31,417 nucleotides of DNA from MGBC163016 sp964649145 (GCA_964649145.1 CAZYOQ010000016.1:1-31417), one strand, 5' to 3'; numbered from the stretch's first letter, positions 10,001 to 17,937 are shown. Numbers and translations: made by a program. The notes: generated by a model not told the origin, from the sequence alone.

Positions 10001-10924
10001 CAGGAGGCTTGGGAAAAGCCCCTTGAAGGAGTCTTTCCTTATCGAGGCGGCGAACAGGATGCCAATATCCCGAAGATCTCTTATACCGGCGGCTCTATCG
10101 CATCATATGGATCTACGCGCGTCGCACGTCCGAAAGTTATCATCCCGGTGTTTCCTGGGACGAATTGCGAATACGACACGCTTGCATCTTTTAAGCGAGC
10201 AGGTGCCGATGTTGATGTGCAGATAGTAAACAACTTACACCCGTCGGCGATTGCTGAAAGCGCAAAGGAACTTGCGCACAAGATTTCCAAATCACAAATT
10301 GTGATGCTTCCCGGAGGTTTTTCTGGCGGGGATGAACCGGATGGTTCTGCCAAATTTATTGCGTCGTTTTTCCGTGCGCCAGAAGTAACAGAGGCTCTTC
10401 GCGAACTTCTGCAGAAGCGCGATGGTCTTATGCTTGGCATCTGTAATGGGTTTCAGGCGTTAGTAAAACTTGGCCTTGTTCCGTATGGCGATATCATGCC
10501 AGCCGATGAAATTCGCGCTACGTTAACTTTCAACGAAATAGGTCGCCATCAGAGCAGGCTTGTGCGTACGCGCATATCTTCCAATCGCTCGCCATGGATG
10601 TCAGAGTGTGCAGTAGGGGATGTTTTTACCGTTGCCATAAGCCATGGTGAAGGACGCTTTATGGCGTCTGGTGATCTGCTTGATCAAATGATCGAGAGCG
10701 GGCAGATTGCCACGCAATATGTTGATGAGGAGGGGAATCCTTCACTGGATCTTTTAGATAACCCGAATGGTTCTGCTCTTGCAATAGAAGGTATTAGTAG
10801 CCCTGATGGTCGCATATTCGGCAAGATGGGACACAGCGAGCGCGCTGGTGTGGGCTTGTACAAGAACGTTCCTGGCAATCTTTATCAGCCGATATTTGAA
10901 GCAGGCGTGCGCTACTTCCAGTAG
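7022..10924 (+). CDS. purL: phosphoribosylformylglycinamidine synthase, single-chain
   Basis: This large FGAM synthase converts FGAR to FGAM using glutamine and ATP, fourth step of purine synthesis. At 1300 aa it carries all parts in one chain: an N-terminal PurS-like region (about 1-180), a linker with IKMIDTYWSDHCRHTTF, two AIRS-type synthetase halves (FKNETHNHPTEIEPFGGAAT near 350; GGKDSMSGTFEDL near 820), and a C-terminal class I glutamine amidotransferase (VFPGTNCEYDT near 1044; nucleophile Cys in MLGICNGFQAL near 1140; ISHGEGRF near 1210). This suits the large type seen in clostridia and related bacteria. The PurS-like part contains a low-complexity insert made of pentapeptide repeats. 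The ATG is preceded by AAGGGA. The gene ends 48 bp before a large inverted repeat. Confidence 0.95.
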   Translation: MVKQVFVEKKPEFEVEAKQLYTELHDIVGISQLEGLRVIKRYDVEDLSDDLFQEAVVSVFSEPSTDNVAFDFESLVSSGGIHGAGLQDHVEQASGLQAAGSQTADSQATGFQKILAVEYLPGQFDQRADSAAECIQLISQGERPLVKSSTIYVLEGNIDESQITQIKNYLINPVEAREASLEIPDTLAQVYPDPDPVEVLLGFDLLDEDALTSFIANRGLAMDLADIKFCQQYFREEGRPPTITEIKMIDTYWSDHCRHTTFGTILDDIEIADVNVQAAFDKYLEIRKELGRENRNICLMDMGTIGAKYLASKGILTGLDESEEINACTVKVKVDVRGEQQDWLYLFKNETHNHPTEIEPFGGAATCLGGAIRDPLSGRSYVYQAMRVTGAADPTVPVSQTIPGKLPQRKIVTSAAQGYSSYGNQIGLATGQVNEIYHPGYAAKRMEIGAVVGATPASDVRRETPAPGDVVVLVGGRTGRDGIGGATGSSKAHTQGSLVSCGAEVQKGNPPMERKIQRLFRNSEACRMIKRCNDFGAGGVSVAIGELADGLDIDLDAVPRKYEGLDGTEIAISESQERMAVALAPEDVDAFVRLATAENLEATPVATVTEEPRVRMTWRGDTIVDVSRAFLASNGAPKHQRVKVDAQIMDAISCESAIKCDTNAASVSITNRFKQLLSDINVASNKGLAERFDSTIGAATVLMPFGGKRQLTPACAMVAKLPVLGGDTCTVSGLSWGFNPYISKNSQYEGAYLAVLESVAKLVATGFRRRDIYLTFQEYFEKLRTDPHRWGKPVASVLGALMAQVDFEVGAIGGKDSMSGTFEDLDVPPTLVSFATALGNIDCITSPEFKLAGHKVILIEPMLPEKSPDEYGSGLIPDAESSKEAMRLVESLIESGHACAVSTPGYGGLAEALFKMCLGNAIGFNLEPETLDCRYEGLFSYDYGAFIVELDDAAFAELFVEAAPANVHCRILGETRPEYKLEFPEETVDLAELQEAWEKPLEGVFPYRGGEQDANIPKISYTGGSIASYGSTRVARPKVIIPVFPGTNCEYDTLASFKRAGADVDVQIVNNLHPSAIAESAKELAHKISKSQIVMLPGGFSGGDEPDGSAKFIASFFRAPEVTEALRELLQKRDGLMLGICNGFQALVKLGLVPYGDIMPADEIRATLTFNEIGRHQSRLVRTRISSNRSPWMSECAVGDVFTVAISHGEGRFMASGDLLDQMIESGQIATQYVDEEGNPSLDLLDNPNGSALAIEGISSPDGRIFGKMGHSERAGVGLYKNVPGNLYQPIFEAGVRYFQ
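7298..7357 (+). repeat. four 15-bp coding repeats inside purL
   Basis: Residues 93-112 of PurL are four pentapeptides, ASGLQ, AAGSQ, TADSQ and ATGFQ, each ending in Gln. A related GAGLQ lies shortly upstream. The DNA copies have diverged at synonymous and other sites. The stretch appears to be an expansion in a loop of the PurS-like domain. Confidence 0.75.
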
Positions 10925-10971
10925 CACCTTCTCGCTACACTACGACCTAAGTATGATTGCTAAAATATTTT

Positions 10972-11148
10972 GCGGAAAAGAGGGTGGCGGTCTGACTTCA
11001 GATTTTGGCGAGCAGATGTGCGATTTTGGCAAGATGCTTTTGCTGAGGTGTTTGAGCACGCGAAGCGTGCGAGTTCCGAAGCAATCTTGCCAAAATCGCA
11101 CATCGGGTGCGAGCTTATCTGAAGTCAGACCGCCACCCTCTTTTCCGC
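10972..11148. repeat. 177-bp near-perfect long inverted repeat
   Basis: The outer arms 10972-11003 and 11117-11148 are perfect 32-bp inverted complements. After unpaired stretches of 11 and 12 nt, inner arms at 11015-11034 and 11085-11104 form a perfect 20-bp stem, which can extend by about 5 more pairs with a one-base bulge. The tip holds a small hairpin, GCACGC-GAA-GCGTGC, at 11056-11070. It lies between the convergent ends of purL and the moaE-like gene, so it could serve as a bidirectional terminator. Its length and symmetry also fit a MITE-like or REP-like element. No target-site duplication is obvious and no ORF is convincing inside. Confidence 0.9.
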
Positions 11149-11172
11149 CCATGGGGCGCTTGCCATAAAGTC

Positions 11173-11723
11173 TTATTTATAGACTTCCTTTTCGACAACC
11201 AAATCGTTTTTAATCTTACCAACAAGCTTTTGTAGGGCATCGACGCAGTTCGGACGTANNNNNNNNNNNNNNNNNNNNNNNNNNNNNNNNNNNNNNNNNN
11301 NNNNNNNNNNNNNNNNNNNNNNNNNNNNNNNNNNNNNNNNNNNNNNNNNNNNNNNNNNTCGTTTTTAATCTTACCAACAAGCTTTTGTAGGGCATCGACG
11401 CAGTTCGGACGTATATCTGCACCAATAAGAACGTACATGATGGAATCACCTACGTTTAGGGCTCCATCGTTTAGCCATACCCGAACGTAATAAACGCCTG
11501 GCCATGTAAGAGCCTCGGCGATTGCGTCTTTTACGCCTTGTTCGTCATAGGAAAACTCAACCTGCGCGACCCTGCCAAGCCCTTCGACACCTTCGCGAAC
11601 TTCAGCCTTAGGAGTTACGCGAACGATTCCGTTATGAACGAGGAACATTCCGCATTGGTCTGCGTTTTCAGAGGCCTTTGCCTCTTTTAGCCATTCGTCC
11701 ATCGAGGGTGCTTGCTTGGGCAT
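11173..11723 (-). CDS. MoaE-like molybdopterin synthase large subunit, interrupted by an assembly gap
   Basis: If the false gap (100 N plus one copy of the 55-bp duplicate) is collapsed, the frame runs from ATG at 11723 through KIKNDLVVEKEVYK to a TAA at 11173-11175, giving 131 aa. The product aligns by eye to MoaE: GMFLVHNGIVR matches the first strand, LNDGALNVGDSIMYVLIGADIR matches the family's hxGxLxxGDxxVxVxxxxxHR block, and the lysines in KIKN and VEKE fall where MoaE has its two active-site lysines. MoaE transfers sulfur from MoaD to precursor Z. The usual HR before GEL is absent, so a divergent MoaE-like role is possible. AAGGA lies 10 nt upstream of the start. Three 26-bp repeats sit in its promoter region. 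Read literally with the Ns, the C-terminus is wrong. Confidence 0.65.
11204..11413. other. assembly gap (100 N) flanked by identical 55-bp ends
   Basis: Bases 11259-11358 are exactly 100 N. The 55 bases before them (11204-11258) are identical to the 55 bases after them (11359-11413). The coding frame of the minus-strand gene is restored only if the two copies are merged. This is the expected look of two contigs sharing a k-mer overlap that a scaffolder failed to join. Confidence 0.95.
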
Positions 11724-11763
11724 AATAAAATCCTTTCGTGCAGCTTTTCTACATTATGGCAAT

Positions 11764-11841
11764 GAATTATTGCAGATATTAGTGCCATAGAATTATTGCA
11801 GATATTCGTGTTCCAAAATTATTCTTGATATTAGCGTTACA
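11764..11841. repeat. three tandem 26-bp iteron-like repeats
   Basis: Copies at 11764-11789, 11790-11815 and 11816-11841. The first two share GAATTATTGCAGATATT exactly; the third reads AAATTATTCTTGATATT. A fourth degenerate copy may follow to about 11866. They fill the gap between the WYL regulator (its 3' end) and the start of the moaE-like gene on the minus strand, where a promoter is expected. They may be operator sites. Confidence 0.75.
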
Positions 11842-11861
11842 AAAACAGCGTGACGCTAGCG

Positions 11862-12893
11862 CTACAACTCCTGTGCATTTAGGGCACGGGTGAGGTGTTC
11901 TTCGTATGCGCGAACTACTTTCACAGGCCCAACGATTCGCACATCTCCTCCAAATTGTGCGATATGACCGAAGAAAACAGGGCTTGGAACTGCTTTAATA
12001 TGCATGTTTGCCCAGTTACGAGGCTCCCCTTCATAGCTACTGTCTTCGATAACTCCTTCGGCAGGGTAGCTGTTTACGCCTTCGATACCGAAGATGTCAA
12101 TGATGCTTCCAACTAAGTCTTCTGCAACTTGCAAGACGATACTTGTGGGTTCACCGCTATACATTCCTAAGACTTCGTTTTTGTACTCAGCGATGTCGAA
12201 GTTAGTTTCAGGTTTATGCGAGGGGTCGGATTCATCTAGCACGATAATGTTTCTCATGCGATCGACGCGGTAGCTGCGGACGTGGTCGGGTGCTTCCTCG
12301 TCGTAGGCAAGCATGTAGTAAAGGTCGTTATTGTATACGCAGAACAGAGGTGTTTTAATTCGCTGCTTGCCGTCATGTGCATCTACGTCATGTAATTTCT
12401 TGTTGACGTCGTAGCGCACATACGAAAATGCTATATCACGTTTTTCAGCCAAGGCTCTTTGAATTAAGTCTAGTTGGGTAAAAATGGAGTCACTCTGTGA
12501 TTTCACGCGGTCGGGCACCATGATCTGTAAGCCTAGTTTTTTGGCTTCGCAGTTCGATACAAGCGTTTTTAACCTGCGGATAAGTGATTGGGAGTTGTTC
12601 TTGGTTAGAGCCTTAGAAGTTTGCACGGCATCGGCCAAAAGAGAGATTTGGGCTGGCTCGAAAACGCGACTATTTAGAAAATACTGAACTGGTCTGGCAG
12701 AAATTTTGCCGATTTCAATGCCGAAATCCTCTAGGCCTTTGAAATCTCTGTAGAGCGATTTACGTTCGCATGAAATACCGAAATCTTCAAGGCGTGCTTG
12801 AATTTCAGGAAGAGAGAGCCCAACGTTTTCGTCGGTATCTTCCGATAGGATTTTGAGAAGATACAAGATCCTAGGCTTCTTTGAATTCTGCAT
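11862..12893 (-). CDS. WYL-domain transcriptional regulator
   Basis: The 343-aa product starts with an HTH_11/DeoR-like winged helix (about residues 5-70; LSLPEIQARL followed by SLYRDFKGLEDFG as recognition helix region). A linker of helices precedes a WYL domain at about 150-225 (ALAEKRDIAFSYVRYD, LYYMLAYDEE, VRSYRVDRM) and a C-terminal WCX domain to the end. WYL regulators bind small ligands or nucleic acids through the WYL fold and control nearby genes or DNA-damage and defence responses. It is transcribed toward the moaE-like gene and divergently from tilS. No clear strong ribosome binding site is seen before the ATG. Its target is unknown; the 26-bp repeats 20 bp past its stop are a candidate. 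Confidence 0.88.
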   Translation of the reverse strand: MQNSKKPRILYLLKILSEDTDENVGLSLPEIQARLEDFGISCERKSLYRDFKGLEDFGIEIGKISARPVQYFLNSRVFEPAQISLLADAVQTSKALTKNNSQSLIRRLKTLVSNCEAKKLGLQIMVPDRVKSQSDSIFTQLDLIQRALAEKRDIAFSYVRYDVNKKLHDVDAHDGKQRIKTPLFCVYNNDLYYMLAYDEEAPDHVRSYRVDRMRNIIVLDESDPSHKPETNFDIAEYKNEVLGMYSGEPTSIVLQVAEDLVGSIIDIFGIEGVNSYPAEGVIEDSSYEGEPRNWANMHIKAVPSPVFFGHIAQFGGDVRIVGPVKVVRAYEEHLTRALNAQEL

Positions 12894-13101
12894 TTCGGTC
12901 TCTATTCGTGCGGTTATACTGCGTTTATGGATCGCTTAAAAATTGTACACTATTTGGGACATATGGGGGATATTCTTTGCTGAATGTTCCTTATTCCGAA
13001 CACTTGTACCGCAAGCTAGCGAATTCAAAGCAGGTAATAGGGTAGGTAATATAAGCTTTGAGGATGAAAAGGCTCAACAACAGCATCGGGAACGGGTTTA
13101 G

Positions 13102-14223
13102 ATGAACGTATATGACCAAATGCTTACTACCATTAAAGACAGGAGTCTTGTCCCTGTTGGGGGAGCAATGCTTTTGATGGTTTCTGGTGGTTCAGATTCT
13201 ACGGCGCTTGCCAAATTATGTGCAACTCTTCGAGACGAAGGCAAGGTTGCTGTCGTAGATATGCTGCATTTAAATCACATGCTTCGCGGCGAAGACTCAA
13301 ATGCCGATGCGGCTTTTGTTGCAGATCTCGCGGAAAGCTTAAACATCCCACTTTTTTCTTGCGAAATAGACATTGGTGCGCAAGCCTCGCGCGAAGGCGG
13401 AAACGTCGAGGCTCTTGCTAGGCGAGAGCGGTATGCAGCGGCACAAGAGGCTCTGCTTTCAATGTGCCAACACGAGGCGATCCCGATATCAGATGCAAGA
13501 ATTGTAACGGCTCACACTGTCGACGATCGCATCGAGAACTTCTATATGCGCTCAATTGTAGGAACAGGTCCTGGCGGGTTTCGGTCGATGCTTTATCGAA
13601 ATGGGTCAGTTGTGAGGCCTCTCCTAGATTGTTCTAGGGAAGGCCTTCGGCAATTTCTTTTTGATGAAGCCGTGGCAAATGGAACAATTCCTGAATCTGC
13701 TTCTTCGGCAAATGTTGAAGATGGTGTCGTTTGTGGCGTGACCCTTTGGCGTGAGGATGCGACGAACGCCCATACCGACCGCTTTAGAGCCTATGTTCGT
13801 CATAAAATGGTGCCTGTTGCTCGCCAGTGGAATTCGAGTTTAGATTCCACGTTAACGCGTACGATGAATTTAATCGCCGAAGAGGATGATATGCTTGAAT
13901 CCCTTGCTCACGATATAGTCGAGCGGGAAGTAGAACAACTTGGAGAGGATGCATCTGACGGTTTTTTGTTGAAGCCTTCCTTTGGAAGCGTGCAGACCCC
14001 GCTTGCCAGAAGAGCCATTCTTATGCTCTTGAAACCTATTCTTGGTATGGACCAAAGAGTAGATACCAATACAATTGATGCGGTTCTTGGTGGGTTTGAG
14101 CTCAATCTTCCAAAAAGCGGGTATGTGACAAACATACAGGGAAACCTTGCTGTTAGCGCCAATAAAGAAGGTGTTCGTATTGAGCCTATGGCGGCTTTTA
14201 GGAAACGCCGCAAAAGAGTTTGA
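13102..14223 (+). CDS. tilS: tRNA(Ile)-lysidine synthase
   Basis: TilS modifies C34 of the CAU-anticodon isoleucine tRNA to lysidine so that it reads AUA. The N-type ATP pyrophosphatase P-loop SGGSDS is at residues 28-33, and HTVDDRIENFYMRSIVGTGPGGFRSM corresponds to the family's HHxDDQxET block. REDATNAHTDRFRAYVRHKMVP is the equivalent of the EDxTN...RNxIR motif. The C-terminal region is shorter than in E. coli TilS; 373 aa is normal for actinobacteria-like forms. It opens a same-strand cluster, tilS-maf-hpt-ftsH, related to the widely conserved tilS-hpt-ftsH order. The upstream gap to the divergent WYL gene (208 bp) must hold both promoters. Confidence 0.93.
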   Translation: MNVYDQMLTTIKDRSLVPVGGAMLLMVSGGSDSTALAKLCATLRDEGKVAVVDMLHLNHMLRGEDSNADAAFVADLAESLNIPLFSCEIDIGAQASREGGNVEALARRERYAAAQEALLSMCQHEAIPISDARIVTAHTVDDRIENFYMRSIVGTGPGGFRSMLYRNGSVVRPLLDCSREGLRQFLFDEAVANGTIPESASSANVEDGVVCGVTLWREDATNAHTDRFRAYVRHKMVPVARQWNSSLDSTLTRTMNLIAEEDDMLESLAHDIVEREVEQLGEDASDGFLLKPSFGSVQTPLARRAILMLLKPILGMDQRVDTNTIDAVLGGFELNLPKSGYVTNIQGNLAVSANKEGVRIEPMAAFRKRRKRV

Positions 14224-14237
14224 AAGGTATCTGATAG

Positions 14238-14876
14238 ATGACTGACAATCAAGAAGCTTTCAGGGTGATTCTTGCGAGCGGAAGCCCAAGGAGGTCTGAG
14301 CTTTTGAAGAAGGCGGGCGTCAAGTTCGTGGTGCGCAAGCCTTCGGTTCCTGTTGATGAATCAATTGAGGAAGATGCGCTAATCGACCCAATCGAGGCTG
14401 CAAAGAAGCTTTCCGAAAAAAAGGCTGGAGCCATTGTTCAAGATATTTTGGCCGAGCGCCCTAGCGGAAACATAATCGTTATAGGCGCCGACACAATGGT
14501 TGTTTACAACGGCGAGATTTTCGGGAAACCTAGGAATCTTGACGATGCTAAGCGAATGCTTAGCAGTCTTTCGAACCATACCCATGAGGTTATAACAGCA
14601 GTATCTCTTTGGATGATTATGGCTCCCGAACCAGAGAATGTTTCACTTGCCTATCGAACGTTTGCCGATATGAGCAAGGTTACTTTCAAAAAACTTACAG
14701 ACAAACAAATCGCGGATTATCTGCGCAAGGGCGAGTCGTTTGACAAGGCGGGCGCATATGCCATCCAAGGTGAAGGCGCAGCACTTGTTGACCACTACGA
14801 TGGAGCACTTGACACCATTATCGGCCTGCCTGTAGATCGCTTGCTCAAAGAATTCCCCGACCTTGTGAATTCTTGA
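14238..14876 (+). CDS. maf: Maf-family nucleoside triphosphate pyrophosphatase
   Basis: Maf proteins hydrolyse dTTP, UTP or modified pyrimidine nucleotides and are linked to septum control. The N-terminus has the signature ILASGSPRRSELLKKAG, then VIGADTMVVYNGEIFGKP (general base Asp), HEVITAVSLW, KAGAYAIQGEGAALVDHYDG and GLPVDRL, all in the expected order. The 212-aa length is slightly above the usual 190-200. It starts 14 nt after tilS and is probably in the same transcript. Maf sitting between tilS and hpt is less common than a plain tilS-hpt pair. Confidence 0.93.
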   Translation: MTDNQEAFRVILASGSPRRSELLKKAGVKFVVRKPSVPVDESIEEDALIDPIEAAKKLSEKKAGAIVQDILAERPSGNIIVIGADTMVVYNGEIFGKPRNLDDAKRMLSSLSNHTHEVITAVSLWMIMAPEPENVSLAYRTFADMSKVTFKKLTDKQIADYLRKGESFDKAGAYAIQGEGAALVDHYDGALDTIIGLPVDRLLKEFPDLVNS

Positions 14877-14945
14877 TTTGGTATTGAGTAGCTTTCGTGA
14901 CTTTTCATGCGTTATACGGCCTAATCTTTATGCTAGAGTGAACCT

Positions 14946-15518
14946 ATGCATAGCTCTGCGCTACATAACGACATCGAACGCGTTCTAATTTCCAAGAATC
15001 AGATTGCTAAGCGGGTAGAAGAAATTGGTGCCCAAATCACTTCTGATTATGCTGAAGCAGTTGAGCGTGGCGAAGAAATCGAACTTGTGGGACTGCTTAG
15101 AGGTTCTGCTATTTTTATGGCCGATCTTGCACGTGCAATCAAGCTTCCTGTTCGCATGGACTACATGTGCGTGTCTTCTTATGGCAATGAAGCTCAAAGC
15201 TCGGGTAAGGTACGAATCATCAAAGACTTGGATGATTCTATTGAAGGCCGTCACGTCATAATCGTGGAAGACATGCTTGATACAGGTCTTACCTTGAAGC
15301 TAATTGGCAAAGATCTGGCGTCAAGGAATCCCGCTTCTATTCAGATTGCTGTTTTTCTCAGAAAGAAACTTGCCGAACAAGAATGCGTTGACTGTAAGTA
15401 TCTTGGCTTTGAGTGCGAAAACGAGTTCATTGTAGGTTACGGCCTTGATTATGCCCAGCGTTACCGTAATCTTTGTGATGTATGCGTCTTAAAGCCAGAG
15501 GTTTATGCGAGAGTCTAG
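14946..15518 (+). CDS. hpt: hypoxanthine phosphoribosyltransferase
   Basis: This 190-aa purine salvage enzyme converts hypoxanthine or guanine with PRPP to IMP or GMP. The PRPP-binding loop VEDMLDTGLTL begins near residue 106. LVGLLRGSAIFMADLARAI and DYMCVSSYGNEAQSSG (flexible loop) precede it, and FIVGYGLDYAQRYRNL closes the active site. A possible -10 box TATGCT at 14929-14934 would place the transcript start about 5 nt before the ATG, and no clear Shine-Dalgarno sequence is present, so a near-leaderless transcript is possible besides read-through from maf. It lies in the conserved position before ftsH. Confidence 0.93.
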   Translation: MHSSALHNDIERVLISKNQIAKRVEEIGAQITSDYAEAVERGEEIELVGLLRGSAIFMADLARAIKLPVRMDYMCVSSYGNEAQSSGKVRIIKDLDDSIEGRHVIIVEDMLDTGLTLKLIGKDLASRNPASIQIAVFLRKKLAEQECVDCKYLGFECENEFIVGYGLDYAQRYRNLCDVCVLKPEVYARV

Positions 15519-15582
15519 GCACTATTTGTGCTCGAGTCTCCATATTTGTTTAACGAGTGGCATATTTCTGACAACTTACAAC

Positions 15583-15588
15583 TATAAT
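15583..15588 (+). promoter_or_regulatory. possible -10 box upstream of ftsH
   Basis: A consensus TATAAT lies 69 nt upstream of the ftsH ATG. No good -35 match is present at the right distance, so the call rests on the -10 alone. Confidence 0.35.
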
Positions 15589-15657
15589 TACTGAAAAACA
15601 ATTCAGGAGCGCGGCGGGCACTTCTACGATCTGTGATGAACGGAAAGCAATAACCAG

Positions 15658-17937
15658 ATGCCAGATAACCAAAAGTTACCAGACAAAAAAGACAACAACC
15701 AGTTAGGCCCCTTCAAAAATAGCAATTCATCGGGGCAGAACTCAGGTAATTCCAAAAAGTCAAACGATTCTAATCGCAAACGCACGACAATAATTACCAC
15801 CGTGCTTTTAGTTCTTATTGCCCTTTTTGTTGGGTCGCAGATCTTCACGATGAGCACTCAAGATGCCGTAGACACCCTTGATACAGGTCAGTTCATAGAA
15901 GCGGTTGATCAAGGCCGTGTTGAAAGCGTTGTATATGCGGCCAGTGACTATACCGTTACGGGTACCTACTATCCTGCTTCGACGGCCGGCAACAGTATTG
16001 CAAGCGCGTTCAATACAGCCTTCGATGCCTTGAATAGCAAGCTTTCCCAGGTTCGCGTAAAAGATGGGGAAAGGCTTTCGTCTGTCAGTACCATGACTCC
16101 GGAATTATCCAATCTTGGTTCTGTTAGATCCTATAGCAGCGTATTTGTTGGCTCAGATTCGCTTGGCGAACTTCTTGCTCAGCATCCAAACATTCAGTAC
16201 AAGATCACGCTTCCTAATGGTTTCACGTCTATCTTGGTAAGTTTGCTTCCATTTGTGCTTATTGCGGCATTGCTGCTTTTCTTCTTCAGTCAAATGCAGA
16301 AGGCGAACAATTCACAGTTAAGTTTTGGTAAGAATAAGGCGAAGAAAACCACAGAAGAGCGACCCGATGTTAAATTCTCGGATGTGGCAGGTGTTGATGA
16401 GGCGGTTGAGGAGATGCAGGAGGTTAAGGACTTCCTTGCTAACCCCGAAAAATACCAATCCATTGGCGCAAAGATTCCTCGCGGATGCTTGCTTGTAGGC
16501 CCTCCAGGAACTGGTAAAACCCTGCTAGCTCGTGCCGTGGCAGGCGAGGCGGGAGTTCCTTTCTTTAGCATATCGGGCTCCGACTTTGTCGAGATGTTCG
16601 TTGGCGTGGGTGCAAGTCGCGTGCGCGACCTTTTCAAAGACGCCAAAGAGGCAGCTCCTTCCATCATTTTCATCGACGAGATAGATGCTGTTGGCCGCCA
16701 GCGCGGAACAGGCCTTGGTGGTGGTCATGATGAACGCGAGCAGACGCTAAATCAGCTGCTTGTGGAAATGGATGGCTTCGAGGCGAATGAGTCTGTAGTG
16801 TTGATTGCGGCTACTAACCGTGCCGATGTTTTAGACCCCGCCCTTTTGCGTCCTGGCCGTTTCGACCGTCAGATTGTGGTTGACACCCCTGATGTAAGAG
16901 GCCGCGAGCGCATCTTAGAGGTACATTCAGCCGACAAGCCAATGTCTAGCGATGTAGACCTTTCTGCCATCGCAAAGATCACCCCTGGCTTTACGGGCGC
17001 CGACCTTGCCAATCTCATGAACGAGGCGGCACTTCTTACGGCTCGCAAATCGAAGAAGATCATTACTATGCGCGAAGTTAATGAATCTCTTGAGCGTGTA
17101 ATTGCCGGGCCGGAACGTAAAGGTCGCGTACTGAACGATCGTGTCAAGAAGACCATTGCTTATCATGAAAGTGGGCACGCGCTTGTTGGGCATCTGCTCG
17201 AAGACGCAGACCCTGTTCATAAGATTTCCATCATCTCTCGCGGTCGCGCTTTGGGATACACCCTTTCCATTCCCGATGACGACAAGCCCCTAAGCACTCT
17301 TTCCGAGATGAAAGACGAACTTGCGGTATTCATGGGTGGGCGCGTAGCCGAAGAGGTATTTTGCGACGATATTACAACTGGTGCGTCTAACGATCTTGAA
17401 CGTGCTTCCAAGATGGCTCGTGCGATAGTTACCCAATATGGCATGAGCCCGCTTGGCACGCAGGTCTTCGGCCAGCCCAACCACGAGGTCTTCCTTGGTC
17501 GCGACTATGGCAATACGCAAGACTATTCTGAGGAAACTGCGCGCAAAATTGATGAAGAGGTTTCTAAGATTATGAAAGAGGCGCACGATCGCGCCCGTGA
17601 CATTCTTTCTTCACACGCCGACCAGATGGACTTGATGGCAAGTGTCTTGCTTGAGCGTGAAACCGTGGAAGGTGAGGCCTGCCAGGCGCTTCTCGATAAC
17701 AAATGGGATGATTACCTTGCTCATGAAGGCGAGATAATTGCTGCACATGAACAAGAAGAGGCGCAGGCTCGTGCTCGCGATCTTGCAGAAAATCCCAACC
17801 TCACTAAAGAAGACGTAGAAGGCAAGCCTATAGATAGCGAGAACGCTCAAGCGCCAAATCCTTCTGATCGTGTCGAGATTCCAGACGAAGAAGATACTTC
17901 GAATCCTTATGACGATCCTTATGGATTAAAAAAGTAG
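15658..17937 (+). CDS. ftsH: ATP-dependent zinc metalloprotease FtsH
   Basis: FtsH is a membrane AAA+ protease that degrades misfolded membrane proteins. The 759-aa chain has a polar Asn/Ser/Lys-rich cytoplasmic N-tail (about 1-40), TM1 near 42-63, an external domain, and TM2 near 190-212 (LLPFVLIAALLLFFF). The AAA module shows GPPGTGKT (about 281-288), SIIFIDEIDAVGRQRG, and the second region of homology ATNRADVLDPALLRPGRFDRQ split around the arginine fingers. The zinc site HESGH is at 503-507 with the third ligand Asp in SNDLERASKMA. The C-terminal tail is acidic and Pro/Asn-rich. It follows hpt with a 139-bp gap containing a -10-like box. Start chosen at the first ATG; its ribosome binding site is weak. 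Confidence 0.96.
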   Translation: MPDNQKLPDKKDNNQLGPFKNSNSSGQNSGNSKKSNDSNRKRTTIITTVLLVLIALFVGSQIFTMSTQDAVDTLDTGQFIEAVDQGRVESVVYAASDYTVTGTYYPASTAGNSIASAFNTAFDALNSKLSQVRVKDGERLSSVSTMTPELSNLGSVRSYSSVFVGSDSLGELLAQHPNIQYKITLPNGFTSILVSLLPFVLIAALLLFFFSQMQKANNSQLSFGKNKAKKTTEERPDVKFSDVAGVDEAVEEMQEVKDFLANPEKYQSIGAKIPRGCLLVGPPGTGKTLLARAVAGEAGVPFFSISGSDFVEMFVGVGASRVRDLFKDAKEAAPSIIFIDEIDAVGRQRGTGLGGGHDEREQTLNQLLVEMDGFEANESVVLIAATNRADVLDPALLRPGRFDRQIVVDTPDVRGRERILEVHSADKPMSSDVDLSAIAKITPGFTGADLANLMNEAALLTARKSKKIITMREVNESLERVIAGPERKGRVLNDRVKKTIAYHESGHALVGHLLEDADPVHKISIISRGRALGYTLSIPDDDKPLSTLSEMKDELAVFMGGRVAEEVFCDDITTGASNDLERASKMARAIVTQYGMSPLGTQVFGQPNHEVFLGRDYGNTQDYSEETARKIDEEVSKIMKEAHDRARDILSSHADQMDLMASVLLERETVEGEACQALLDNKWDDYLAHEGEIIAAHEQEEAQARARDLAENPNLTKEDVEGKPIDSENAQAPNPSDRVEIPDEEDTSNPYDDPYGLKK

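Noticed and set aside
11115..11260. A longer C-terminus of the moaE-like protein running through the Ns to 11115.
   Set aside because: It depends on the length of an artificial 100-N run; after the gap the frame is shifted (155 is not a multiple of 3) and repeats the same DNA in another frame.
11764..11841. CRISPR array.
   Set aside because: Repeats are directly tandem with no spacers and are too few and too diverged.
12977..13101. A possible small gene before tilS: 22 sense codons from TTG 12977, a TAG, then 18 more in-frame codons up to tilS.
   Set aside because: No family is recognised, a stop interrupts it, and the interval must contain two divergent promoters; chance open frame is more likely.
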